NCBI GenBank assembly: GCA_037013495.1
Contig: CM072808.1
Location: 7,541,319 to 7,605,318, forward strand
Source: Hippophae tibetana
Taxonomy: Eukaryota; Streptophyta; Magnoliopsida; Rosales; Elaeagnaceae
Direction: 5' to 3'
Length of the DNA stretch: 64,000 bases
Below are positions 24,820 through 34,133 of this stretch, piece after piece. The translations under genes were made by a program, and so were the position numbers. The notes under the pieces were generated by a model that had not been told where the DNA came from, did not search any database, and saw only the letters and a program-made list of their open reading frames with translations. Within the stretch, counting starts at the first letter, position 1, and every line of letters begins with the position of its first letter.

Positions 24820-25030
24820 ACCGTTCATGAATAGTAAAAAAAAATAAAAAAAAAATAAAAATTTTTTTCAAAAAATTTTAAGTTAATAAGAAATAATATA
24901 GCGTGAATAGTAAAATAAAATTACCGTTCATAAAAAAAAATTTCAAAAACTTAAATTTCAAAAAAATTAAGTTAATAAGACATAATATAGCGTGAATAGT
25001 AAAATAAAATTACCGTTCATGAATAGTAAA
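24820..25030 (+). repeat. Tandem repeats in leader of A3
   Basis: A unit of about 50 bp is duplicated with a 79-bp period at 24891-24941 and 24970-25020. It begins AGTTAATAAGA, contains GCGTGAATAGTAAAATA and ends TTACCGTTCAT. A partial third match, ACCGTTCATGAATAGTAAAA, occurs at 24820 and again at 25012. It lies between the primer site and gag1. Confidence 0.8.
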
Positions 25031-25100
25031 AAAAACATTACTTAAATTTATACCTAATTAACTAAATAACATGAAAAGTAAAAATCTAAAGGAGTTCTGT

Positions 25101-25214
25101 CTAGGACACTAGTTCTTGGAAGCCTTTGTGCCACTAGTCTTTCCTAGGAACGTTGCTTTGGCTAGGAGAATGGTATTTAAGGAGCCGTTTGCACCACCAT
25201 TCTTTCCTGGGAGC
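25101..25214 (+). other. Duplicated stem-loop in leader of A3
   Basis: Two related units. Unit 1 pairs ACTAGT (25108-25113) with ACTAGT (25133-25138). Unit 2 pairs GAATGGT (25168-25174) with ACCATTC (25196-25202). The loops are similar (TTGGAAGCCTTTGTGCC and AAGGAGCCGTTTGCACC), and each is followed by CTTTCCT(A/G)GGA(A/G)C. The stem sequences differ but pairing is kept, which suggests selection on RNA structure. The position is typical for a packaging or translation-control signal; that role is inferred. Confidence 0.6.
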
Positions 25215-25398
25215 ACTCTTGGTTAATACTAATTATGTTACCAAAAAAAAAATATAATAAAATAAATAAAATAATTTTTTTTTCTTTTTTTAGGTTTTAA
25301 CTAGTTTTGTTTAGTGCTTTGTATTAAATAACATGTAAATTTTCTCTAAATTTTTTATTTTGTTGACAGAAGTTTTAAATTTATGTTTACAATAGTCT

Positions 25399-26724
25399 AT
25401 GCGTGGTAGGAGATCCTTAGGAAACCCCCTTACACCATATGTAAATAATTTTCATAAATTTAAACAAGTGTCAACAAAACTGGATTCTACCCATCAACCT
25501 GTTTTTGAGCCAAACATAGAACCAAGTCTTAATCCTTTACTAGAACCAAAAGAAATGGAGGAAAACCAACATATTAGGGAAACCACGATGAAGGAGTTTG
25601 CAAGACCGGTAATAGGCACGGCAACTGCCGCTATCCAGTTGGGAGAGGCTGCTCGGAATTATGACCTTAAAAATATTCATTTTTCTATGCTTCCTTCCTT
25701 TTATGGGCTACCTAATGAAGATTCTCTTTCCTTTATGAGAGATTTCTATGCTACGGTCCAAACATTCCCCCTCGGTATTCTAAACGAGGATCAACTTAGG
25801 ATGAGATGTTTTCCCTACACGTTAAAGGATAAGGCCAAAGCTTGGTTGATGTCACTTCCCCCAGGTTCTCTGATGACATGGGGTAACATTTACAATAAAT
25901 TCATGGGAAAATTCTATTCCCACCAAAAAACATCAGAGTTGAGAGGAAAGATTGCTACTTTCTCTCAGATGGATGGAGAACCATTCCATGAAGCTTGGGA
26001 TAGGTTCAAAATGTTTCTCACTCAATGTCCCCATCATAGCTTTCCCCTGCAGTTGCAGAACCAATTCTTTTACGATGGACTTACACAACAATGTCAGTTC
26101 ATTGTCGACAACGCTGCAGGAGGAGCAATAGGAGAAAAGACTGCCTCAGAGACGTATAACCTCTTTGAGATGTTGGGTGCTAATTCCCAACAGAAAAGCT
26201 CCCGAGTGAGAAAAGCTGGAGTTCATGAAATCGACTCCAGTAATGAAGTTCAACAACAACTTGTTCAACTGACTAAGCAAGTTGCCCTTCTTGCTACACA
26301 AACCAACACCAATAATGATCAATATGGTTTGTATAGCAACATGGGACATGGTACTGAAGCCTGTCCATATCAAGGAGAAACAACTGGACCTGAACAAGTC
26401 AATGTGTTGGGAGCATATCAAGAGAGACCAAGGTTTGACCCCAATTCAAATACCTATACTCCTGGGTGGAGAAGTCATCCAAATTTCTCTTGGAGGCAAA
26501 ACAACCCTCCTTTCACTCAAAGCTCAAACCAGGCAGGCCAGCAATTCCACCCACCTATTCCAAGAAGCATTCCCAATAAACCAACCCTGGAGGACAACTT
26601 GAATTCTTTTATTCAAGTTTGTAGGGATAACCAATCTAAAACCAATCAACGGTTGGACTCTGTGGAAGCTTCTATAAAAAAGGTGGAAGTTCAAGTTGAA
26701 CATTTGCAAAAAGGCAAAGACTAA
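25399..26724 (+). CDS. gag: Stand-alone Gag (Gag1) of Athila-like element
   Basis: A 441-residue capsid-type protein that would form the cytoplasmic particle in which element RNA is packaged and reverse transcribed. The capsid core spans residues about 68-270; motifs include [50 protein letters not shown] and [10 protein letters not shown] glutamine- and proline-rich region follows, then a C-terminal coiled-coil-like segment (NQRLDSVEASIKKVEV). The zinc knuckle is degenerate: Y309, Y312, H317 and C322 occupy the CCHC positions. The frame ends in its own stop just where a Gag-protease linker would begin, so it is not fused to pol. About two thirds of core residues match Gag2. The start is the first ATG after the leader; its context is weak, so a downstream ATG (residue 53 or 64) is possible. 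Confidence 0.88.
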   Translation: MRGRRSLGNPLTPYVNNFHKFKQVSTKLDSTHQPVFEPNIEPSLNPLLEPKEMEENQHIRETTMKEFARPVIGTATAAIQLGEAARNYDLKNIHFSMLPSFYGLPNEDSLSFMRDFYATVQTFPLGILNEDQLRMRCFPYTLKDKAKAWLMSLPPGSLMTWGNIYNKFMGKFYSHQKTSELRGKIATFSQMDGEPFHEAWDRFKMFLTQCPHHSFPLQLQNQFFYDGLTQQCQFIVDNAAGGAIGEKTASETYNLFEMLGANSQQKSSRVRKAGVHEIDSSNEVQQQLVQLTKQVALLATQTNTNNDQYGLYSNMGHGTEACPYQGETTGPEQVNVLGAYQERPRFDPNSNTYTPGWRSHPNFSWRQNNPPFTQSSNQAGQQFHPPIPRSIPNKPTLEDNLNSFIQVCRDNQSKTNQRLDSVEASIKKVEVQVEHLQKGKD

Positions 26725-26790
26725 TTTGATACTTAAATGAATTCAATGAAGAGGAGACATTGAGTTTTTCATTCTGCAATCTCCAAGCAA

Positions 26791-26840
26791 CGTCTTACTA
26801 GAGGACGATAAATTTTAGTCCTGTATGGGAGGTCACCCAT
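26791..26840 (+). other. Two-hairpin block after gag1
   Basis: 67 bp after the gag1 stop: CGTCT/GGACG (26791-26807), then ATGGG-AGGTCA-CCCAT (26825-26840). The same pair of hairpins follows the integrase stop at 32254-32302. In Athila-type elements, as I recall, a GGGAGGCAACCCA block normally follows pol, so its presence after gag1 is unexpected. Confidence 0.6.
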
Positions 26841-27070
26841 TATTGTATTTTGCTTTGTTTTAGTTTGCGTGTAATTAAAATTCAAATGAAATAAATTTGT
26901 TTGTTTCAAAAATTGTGTCCATTCGTTTAAATTTAAATTAAAAAAAAAATTTAGGTTCCTTGCACCTTTTTGCTTTAAGCCTTTACGTTTTATCAAGTTA
27001 TAAAAATATCTACTAAGAGCAAAATGTTGATACACAATAGGAGGAGGATCATTTTCAACTACAAACAACC

Positions 27071-30000
27071 ATGGGAGATGCTGAAGATAGGCGGAAAAAG
27101 ATGAAAGAATATACAATGCCAATCATTGGCAATGTAACTTCCGGTATCCAATTACAAGAGGCTGCAAGGAATTATGAATTGAAAAAGATTCATTATTCTT
27201 TGTTGCCTTCCTTTTATGGTATCCCTAATGAAGACCCTTTAAATTTCATTCGAGAATTCTATGCTATTGTCCAAACCTTTCCACTACATGAAATTAATGA
27301 AGATCAACTTAGGATGAGGTGTTTTCCTTACACTCTCAAAGATAAAGCTTGGTCATGGTTCATTACTCTACAGTCAGGTTCTCTTAAAACTTGGGAGGCA
27401 GTCTATGAAATTTTTATGGGTAGGTTCTATTCCCATCAAAAGACTGTTGATCTAAGAACAAAGATAGCAACATTTTCTCAAATGTATGAAGAGCCCTTTC
27501 ATGAAGCTTGGGAACGATTCAAACTCCTTTTCATTCAATGTCAAAATCATAGCTTTCCATTACAGCTACAAAACCAATTCTTTTATGATGGATTGACACT
27601 ACAGAGTCAATACATGGTTGATAATGCTGCTGGAGGTGCTGTAGGAGAAAAGACCGCAGAGGAAACCTATAATCTCTATGAGCTATTGGGTTCTAATTCC
27701 CAACAAAGAGGTGGTAGAAGGAAAGCAAAGGTCAATGAAATCGGCTCTGATAATGAGATAAACTTGCAACTTGCTGAATTGACTAAACAAGTGAAATTCC
27801 TCACTTCCCACCAAATTTCAAATCAAGAGGTATGTGAAGTGTGTTGTTCAATTGGGCATGGTACTCATAATTGTTCAAATACTTGTGATTCTAGTGTCGA
27901 TGCCATAGAGGAAGTCCAATCTTTTCAAAGGTATCATCCAAACACCTATAATCACCCAGCCTACACCCAATATCCAACACTAAGGTCGGATAACAACCAC
28001 CCTTACCCACCAAGCCAATCTTTTAAACCAACCTTAGAAGATAGCTTGAATGCTTTTATTCAAGTTAGTTGTGACAACCAATTGATGACTAATCAAAGGT
28101 TGAACACCATGGAGGCTTCGATTAAAAGAATTGAATCTAAAGTTGGGCAACTGGCTGAACAAATGCAAAAGAAAGAACCAGGAAAGTTGCCCAGTCAACC
28201 AGAACAAGCAAAGGATGTTAGAACCCTTCGAAGTGGTAAGGTAGTCAATACCAGTTTACCTGAAATCTCTAACAATCTACCTTGTACTTCAGGTAACAGA
28301 GAAGGCAATACTCTAATCTCGCAAAAAGGAGAAACAAGTGTTAAACTTAACAAGCCTTCTGAAAAACTCATTGGGGGGTCATCTGACACCCCCAAAATTC
28401 AAAAGACAACAGAACCACACCAGATACAAGTACCTTTTCCCCACCGGTTGAAAGAATCCAAACAAGATAAGCAATTCAATGATCTTTTTAATATGCTCTC
28501 TAAATTAAATATCAATTTACCATTATTAGAAGTGATCATGAATGTGCCCTCATATGCCAAGTTTTTCAAAGAGTTGAACACTAAGAAAAGGAGGTATGAA
28601 CTGAATGAACGAGTAGTAGTATCAGAAATTTCTAGCGCTGTACTTCAGCACAAACTACCCCCTAAGTTGAAAGACCCTGGAAGTTTTATTATAAACATAA
28701 CTATGGGGGATAGGAAGGTTGCTAAAGCAATGCTTGATTTAGGTGCTAGTATAAATTTGATGCCCTACTCTATATTCTTACAGCTCAATCTAGGGGATTT
28801 AAAACCCACAACTATGTCCCTTCAACTTGCAGACATATCTCTTAAATATCCAAAGGGAATAGTTGAGGATGTTTTGGTACAGGTAGACAAACTGATAATA
28901 CATGTTGACTTTGTGGTTCTGGATATGCAAGAAAATCCAGCATTGGACAGAGAGCACACAATATTGCTTGGTAGACCATTTATGGCAACTACTAAAACTA
29001 TTATTGATTTCCAAGATGGAAACTTGACAATGACAGTCTTAGGAGAGACTGTTCATTTTAAAGTTTTTGATTCTTCACCTTTCCCTTCTATTTCTGCCAT
29101 CGATGGAATATTCAATGTTGATCCTTTGGATAATCTTGTCCAAAACACCTTTTTCCAAACCATCATAGAAGACAAGCTTGAAACCGTTCTTACACTTGAA
29201 AAGGTTGAAGAAGATTTAGATGAAGAAATTAAGGGGTACCTTGAACAACTAGACAATAATGAAGTGATGACAAAATCTAGTACACTTTTAAATCTACCCA
29301 GTTCTTCATCTATTAAAGAGGCCAATCCACCTGAACTTGAACTCAAAGACTTACCTGAGCACTTAAAATATGTGTTTTTGGGAGAGGGAGAAACTTATCC
29401 AGTGATAATTTCTTCAACCTTGACCAAACCACAAGAAAAGGAAATCATCAAAGTGCTTAAACAGTTTAAGAAATCTATAGGTTGGAGTATAGGGGATATA
29501 AGAGGCATTAGTCCAACAATGTGTATGCACAAGATCAACTTGGAGGATGGTGCTAAACCTGTACGAGAGGCCCAAAGAAGACTAAACCCAAACATGCAAG
29601 AGGTAGTTAAAAAGGAAATTCTTAAATTATTAGAAGAAGGGATTATCTATCCTATTGCAGATAGTAAGTGGGTTAGTCCAGTGCATGTGATACCAAAGAA
29701 ATCTGGGATAACAGTTGTTAAGAATGACAAAAGTGAATTAGTGCCCACTAGAATAATCACTGGATGGAGAATGTGTATAGATTTTAGGAAACTAAATTTA
29801 TATACGAAAAAGGATCACTTTCCTCTTCCATTCATTGATCAAATGTTGGAAAGATTAGCTGGGCATGAATTTTACTGTTTTTTGGATGGACTGTCTGGAT
29901 ATTATCAAGTACCCATAGCACCAGAAGATCAGGAAAAGACCACATTTACATGTCCTTTTATGACATTTGCTTTTCGCAGAATGCCATTTGGGTTATGCAA

Positions 30001-31438
30001 TGCCCCTGCCACGTTCCAGAGATGCATGATATCCATTTTCTCGGACATGGTGGAAAAATTCATTGAGATTTTCATGGACGATTTCTCTGTCTTTGGGAAC
30101 TCATTTGATGATTGCTTACATAAATTGACTTTGGTTTTAGAAAGATGCATTGAATGCAATCTAACCCTTAGTTGGGAGAAAAGTCATTTTATGGTTCAAC
30201 AAGGGATAGTTTTAGGACATATAATTTCAAACAAGGGTATTGAAGTTGATAAGGCAAAAGTTGAATTGATATCCAAACTACCTCCCCCTACATCTATGAA
30301 GGGGATAAGAAGCTTCTTGGGACATGCAGGATTTTACAGACGATTTATTAAAGATTTCTCTAAAATAAGTCGTCCCTTATGTAACTTGCTATCCAAAGAT
30401 GCTGATTTTGATTTCAACAATGACTGCCTTACTTCCTTTAATACCTTGAAAGATAAACTCACATCTACCCCTGTTATTATGGCACCAAATTGGTCTTTAC
30501 CTTTTGAAATAATGTGTGACGCTTCTGATTATGCAATAGGAGCAGTCATGGGACAAAGAGTGGATAAGCGTTTACATGTCATCTACTATGCTAGCAAAAT
30601 ACTCAATGATGCCCAGATGAATTACACCACCACTGAAAAGGAATTCTTGGCTATAGTATTCTCTTTAGACAAATTTCGGTCTTATTTAGTAGGATCTAAA
30701 GTGATTGTGCATTCTGATCATGCTGCTTTAAGATACCTATTAAGTAAACCAAATGCCAAGCTAAGATTAATCAGGTGGGTCTTACTCTTACAAGAATTTG
30801 ACCTAGAAATCAAAGATAAGAAAGGCAGTGAAAACTTAGTAGCTGACCATTTGTCTAGGTTGATTTCTGACTTCAATTCTCTTAAAGATGAGAGTAATGA
30901 CGATATAGTTGAAACCTTTCCTGATGAACAGTTATTTTTCATAGGTCCGAACCCATGGTATGCTGATATTGTAAACTATCTTGCCACTGGTGTTTTGCGA
31001 CCTAACACTTCATATCAGGACAAGAAAAGGTTTTTTAAAACTATTAAGGACTATTTCTGGGATGACCCGTATTTATACAAGATTGGTCAAGATCAAGTCA
31101 TCCGGAGATGTGTACCTGAAGAAGAACATAAGAGCATTCTGACTTTTTGTCATGAACTTCATTGTGGGGGTCATTTTGGAGGTGAAAAGACAGCCCGTAA
31201 GATATTACAGTTTGGATTCTTTTGGCCCACTCTTTTTAAAGATGCTCATATGTTTTGTGCACAATGTGATAGATGTCAAAGAACAGGAAACATAAGCAAA
31301 AGAGATGAAATGCCTTTGACATCTAATTTAGTTATTGAACTCTTTGATGTATGGGGATTGACTTTATGGGTCCTTTTCCCCCATCTAATGGTTTTCAATA
31401 CATTTTGGTTGCTGTGGATTATGTGTCCAAGTGGGTAG
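27071..31438 (+). CDS. gag-pol: Gag2-protease-RT-RNase H-integrase (N-part) polyprotein
   Basis: A 1455-residue uninterrupted frame. The start has a strong context (ACCATGG). Gag2 spans residues 1-about 365 with an intact zinc knuckle (C255, C258, H263, C268) and a coiled coil ([18 protein letters not shown]). The aspartic protease active site is DLGAS at 556-560, the Athila/Tat variant of DTG/DSG. Reverse transcriptase spans about 830-1090, with the catalytic FMDD at 1001-1004. RNase H begins at D1150 ([25 protein letters not shown]). The integrase zinc-binding domain has H1361, H1364/H1368 and C1396, C1399. The frame runs out at 31438 because of a shift at about 31355, just before the first catalytic Asp of integrase; the rest of the integrase is in the next feature. 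All active-site residues upstream appear intact. Confidence 0.93.
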   Translation: MGDAEDRRKKMKEYTMPIIGNVTSGIQLQEAARNYELKKIHYSLLPSFYGIPNEDPLNFIREFYAIVQTFPLHEINEDQLRMRCFPYTLKDKAWSWFITLQSGSLKTWEAVYEIFMGRFYSHQKTVDLRTKIATFSQMYEEPFHEAWERFKLLFIQCQNHSFPLQLQNQFFYDGLTLQSQYMVDNAAGGAVGEKTAEETYNLYELLGSNSQQRGGRRKAKVNEIGSDNEINLQLAELTKQVKFLTSHQISNQEVCEVCCSIGHGTHNCSNTCDSSVDAIEEVQSFQRYHPNTYNHPAYTQYPTLRSDNNHPYPPSQSFKPTLEDSLNAFIQVSCDNQLMTNQRLNTMEASIKRIESKVGQLAEQMQKKEPGKLPSQPEQAKDVRTLRSGKVVNTSLPEISNNLPCTSGNREGNTLISQKGETSVKLNKPSEKLIGGSSDTPKIQKTTEPHQIQVPFPHRLKESKQDKQFNDLFNMLSKLNINLPLLEVIMNVPSYAKFFKELNTKKRRYELNERVVVSEISSAVLQHKLPPKLKDPGSFIINITMGDRKVAKAMLDLGASINLMPYSIFLQLNLGDLKPTTMSLQLADISLKYPKGIVEDVLVQVDKLIIHVDFVVLDMQENPALDREHTILLGRPFMATTKTIIDFQDGNLTMTVLGETVHFKVFDSSPFPSISAIDGIFNVDPLDNLVQNTFFQTIIEDKLETVLTLEKVEEDLDEEIKGYLEQLDNNEVMTKSSTLLNLPSSSSIKEANPPELELKDLPEHLKYVFLGEGETYPVIISSTLTKPQEKEIIKVLKQFKKSIGWSIGDIRGISPTMCMHKINLEDGAKPVREAQRRLNPNMQEVVKKEILKLLEEGIIYPIADSKWVSPVHVIPKKSGITVVKNDKSELVPTRIITGWRMCIDFRKLNLYTKKDHFPLPFIDQMLERLAGHEFYCFLDGLSGYYQVPIAPEDQEKTTFTCPFMTFAFRRMPFGLCNAPATFQRCMISIFSDMVEKFIEIFMDDFSVFGNSFDDCLHKLTLVLERCIECNLTLSWEKSHFMVQQGIVLGHIISNKGIEVDKAKVELISKLPPPTSMKGIRSFLGHAGFYRRFIKDFSKISRPLCNLLSKDADFDFNNDCLTSFNTLKDKLTSTPVIMAPNWSLPFEIMCDASDYAIGAVMGQRVDKRLHVIYYASKILNDAQMNYTTTEKEFLAIVFSLDKFRSYLVGSKVIVHSDHAALRYLLSKPNAKLRLIRWVLLLQEFDLEIKDKKGSENLVADHLSRLISDFNSLKDESNDDIVETFPDEQLFFIGPNPWYADIVNYLATGVLRPNTSYQDKKRFFKTIKDYFWDDPYLYKIGQDQVIRRCVPEEEHKSILTFCHELHCGGHFGGEKTARKILQFGFFWPTLFKDAHMFCAQCDRCQRTGNISKRDEMPLTSNLVIELFDVWGLTLWVLFPHLMVFNTFWLLWIMCPSG

Positions 31439-32241
31439 AAGCTATCCCCACCAAAACCAATGATGCTAATGTTGTTGTGAAATTCTTGAAAGATTTCATA
31501 TTCAGTAGGTTCGGAACACCTAGAGCTATAATAAGTGATGGAGGTAGCCATTTTTGTAACAAACTCTTTGATGGAGTACTAAACAAGTACAACATCACAC
31601 ATAAGGTAGCTACTCCATATCATCCTCAAACTTCCGGTTTAGTGGAAGTAAGTAATAGGCAAATTAAGGGAATACTGGAACGCACTGTGCGTCCTTCAAG
31701 GAAGGATTGGGCATTTAAGTTAAATGATGCCTTATGGGCATACCGCACCGCTTACAAAACACCTATTGGGATGAGCCCTTACCGGTTAATCTTTGGGAAA
31801 GCGTGCCACCTTCCAGTTGAACTTGAACACAAGGCTTACTGGGAAATTAAAGAGCTAAACATGGATTTAGATAAAGCAGGTGAAAAACGATTACTCCAGC
31901 TTCATGAGTTGGAAGAAATTAGGAATGAAGCTTATGAGAATGCCAAATTATACAAAGAGCGTACTAAGCGCTATCATGACAAGAGGCTAGTTCCTAAGAC
32001 TTTTCACCCTGGAATGAAAGTTCTTTTATTTAACTCTCGTTTGAGATTGTTTCCAGGAAAGCTGAGATCAAGATGGGATGGACCATTCACAATAGTTCAG
32101 GTATTTGAACATGGAGTGGTAGAACTATTGGACTCCAAGACACAAAAAACGTTCAAAGTTAATGGCCATCGTGTCAAGCCTTATTTAGAAGAACCAAACA
32201 ACATTGCTGAAATAGATTGCATTTGGCTGAGTAATCCTTAG
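31351..32241 (+). CDS. pol: Integrase core and C-terminal domain (frameshifted from pol)
   Basis: Continuation of pol in another frame, 296 codons. The DDE catalytic triad is present: D4 (GIDFMGPF), D63 (ISDGGSHF) and E99, with the family-typical 35 residues between the last two. The C-terminal part ([19 protein letters not shown], then NGHRVKPYL) is the usual DNA-binding fold, and no chromodomain follows. The overlap with the preceding frame (31351-31438) is out of register by one base in the run near 31355. The simplest reading is a single-base loss after insertion. Programmed frameshifting at this point would be unprecedented for the family and I see no slippery site. As it stands this copy could not make an intact integrase. 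Confidence 0.88.
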   Translation: MGIDFMGPFPPSNGFQYILVAVDYVSKWVEAIPTKTNDANVVVKFLKDFIFSRFGTPRAIISDGGSHFCNKLFDGVLNKYNITHKVATPYHPQTSGLVEVSNRQIKGILERTVRPSRKDWAFKLNDALWAYRTAYKTPIGMSPYRLIFGKACHLPVELEHKAYWEIKELNMDLDKAGEKRLLQLHELEEIRNEAYENAKLYKERTKRYHDKRLVPKTFHPGMKVLLFNSRLRLFPGKLRSRWDGPFTIVQVFEHGVVELLDSKTQKTFKVNGHRVKPYLEEPNNIAEIDCIWLSNP

Positions 32242-32253
32242 CACCAAAAAGAT

Positions 32254-32302
32254 ACGTCTTGCTAAGACGTTAAACTAAGCGCTGGATGGGAGGCAACCCA
32301 TC
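32254..32302 (+). other. Two-hairpin block after pol
   Basis: Perfect 7-bp stem ACGTCTT-GCT-AAGACGT (32254-32270), then GATGGG-AGGCAA-CCCATC (32285-32302). It begins 13 bp after the integrase stop. It corresponds in order and sequence to the weaker block after gag1. Confidence 0.75.
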
Positions 32303-34118
32303 ATGTTAGGTAATTTTTTGTTATTTGTTTTATTTACTTAATTTTATTGTTTATTTTAGTTTACTTATATGTGAATAATTTTTAAAATTGTTAAAACTAA
32401 AATATTTGTTGAGATGTTAGAAGTTCACAGCAATCTGTCTGTATACACTTTAATGATGAATATGATGGATGCACCTGCATTTCTTCATTACTACTTACAC
32501 ATTCTCAAGAAATAGGTAATCTTTCCCCTCTTTTCTCTTTATCTTTAATTTACAGTTGTTACATTGAGGACAATGTAAGTTCTAGGTTGGGGGTGGTGAA
32601 AAGTTACCATGCATAATAATAAAAAAAAATTCTCACAAAAATTTATCATTTCTTTAAATCAAATTTAAGTAAATAGTTAAGTCTTTGGTACTGTTAGATT
32701 AATTTTTGAAAACATATCATGAAATATTTTGTAATTATTTTTGATAATTAGTTAGTTTTTGTCATAACTAGTATTTCTTGATAAAATGTGGAAATTATAT
32801 TAAACCCAAAATCGGTGTTTATGAATTTTTTTTAGTGGAGACTACCCTTGTGAGATATAATTTGAACCTAATTTCTTTTATTCAGAGTGAAATATATATT
32901 TTTTCTACTCCAAACACATTTCTTATTTATTCAAAAGTTTAGATGATCTCTATAGGTATTAGCATTGAATGTATGAATTTTTTTCTCATCTTAATAGAGT
33001 ATCATATATTTTTTATTATTATTTTTGTTTAGATTAAACGATTTGAGTAGAAATTGATAGTATATGCTTATAATCTCATTCATGCATGACTGCTACAAAA
33101 ACAAAAAGACATATCTGGGGTTACCTAAACCAAGATCAAACAAAAAAGCCACAAAATTAACCACTCACCAAAATCCAAAAAATGTACAATCTGTACATGG
33201 GTTGACTCTCTAAAAAATATACATATATTGAAAAAAAAATGTATAGAGAGATAAAAAAATAGTATCATCTACATACTATGACCCACATTGCCAACAAAGT
33301 TGTGAGTAAAGGCTAAATACAAAAGAAAGATATAGGAAGTAATTCCCTAAAAAGTCATTGCAATTTCTTCATTTGTAAAAAGCATATATCTTGAAATTCT
33401 TTCTTAATGAGTTTAATTTATGCATGAAAATAATTTTTATATATGATATCTTTATAATTTATACATTCGGTTCCTTTCATGAGATCAATGTTAAAATAAC
33501 ACTTTGAGCCTTTATTCTTTATACATATGCGAACATATTAGTTCATTTCTATACATCAACTCTTTCGCATATAAATTAGTATGAGTGTTTGAACCCATAG
33601 GATTCAGTGCTTTGAGAGTATTGACTTGTGAGGAATAGAGTCTAAGCGAATTCTGATTCATGACACTGAAATTGGGTAAAATTAAATTGACACATTTTTG
33701 AAATGAAATATGAAAATGATTTTCGACTAATTATTATAATAAAATCATGATTGTTTAAAGAGATTAAAATAACTTATGCTTGAGATTTTAATTATGATCT
33801 TAAAAGAGATTAAAAAGTGTGAGAAATTTTTGTGATATGTTGTTTTCTTTTATTCTTAAATTAATTTTTGATTGTGTTGTAATTGTAGTTTTTGATTTGA
33901 TTGTTTTTATAGTTTCTTTTGATTTTTACAATTAGTTCAATGTTTGTGGGTATCATTACTGAAAACCCTCACGAGACTCAAACTCGTCCACTAGGGCAAC
34001 CTAGGGGTTTAAAGGCTTGTTGCATAGGCTAAATGCAACCGTTTCAATCCACGAAAGTGATTTAGGATAGTTTAATTTTTAGCTTTTATTGCTTCTCTTG
34101 CTAAGGGACTAGCAAGAA
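32303..34118 (+). other. Long 3' untranslated region of A3, no env-like ORF
   Basis: About 1.8 kb without a meaningful reading frame. It contains the perfect hairpin TTACATTG-AGGA-CAATGTAA (32559-32578) followed by a purine-rich GGTTGGGGGTGG, a combination I recall as typical of Athila-type elements. The distal part matches the B1 tail on the minus strand (12823-14650) and, for its last 149 bp, the A2 tail (17461-17609), so this region is conserved across subfamilies although non-coding. Confidence 0.65.
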
Positions 34119-34133
34119 GTTGGTTGGGGGTTG
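34119..34133 (+). other. Polypurine tract of A3
   Basis: GTTGGTTGGGGGTTG immediately 5' of the 3' LTR; the place where plus-strand DNA synthesis is primed. G-rich rather than a pure purine run; the same sequence precedes A2. Confidence 0.65.

Noticed and set aside
25399..26724. gag1 as a mere fragment left by a nested insertion
   Set aside because: It follows the element's own primer site and leader without a break, has 441 codons without a stop and ends at a domain boundary. A chimeric origin remains possible and is stated in the findings.
32303..34118. Env-like third ORF expected in some Athila elements
   Set aside because: I found no frame above background in this interval and no transmembrane or signal-like segment.
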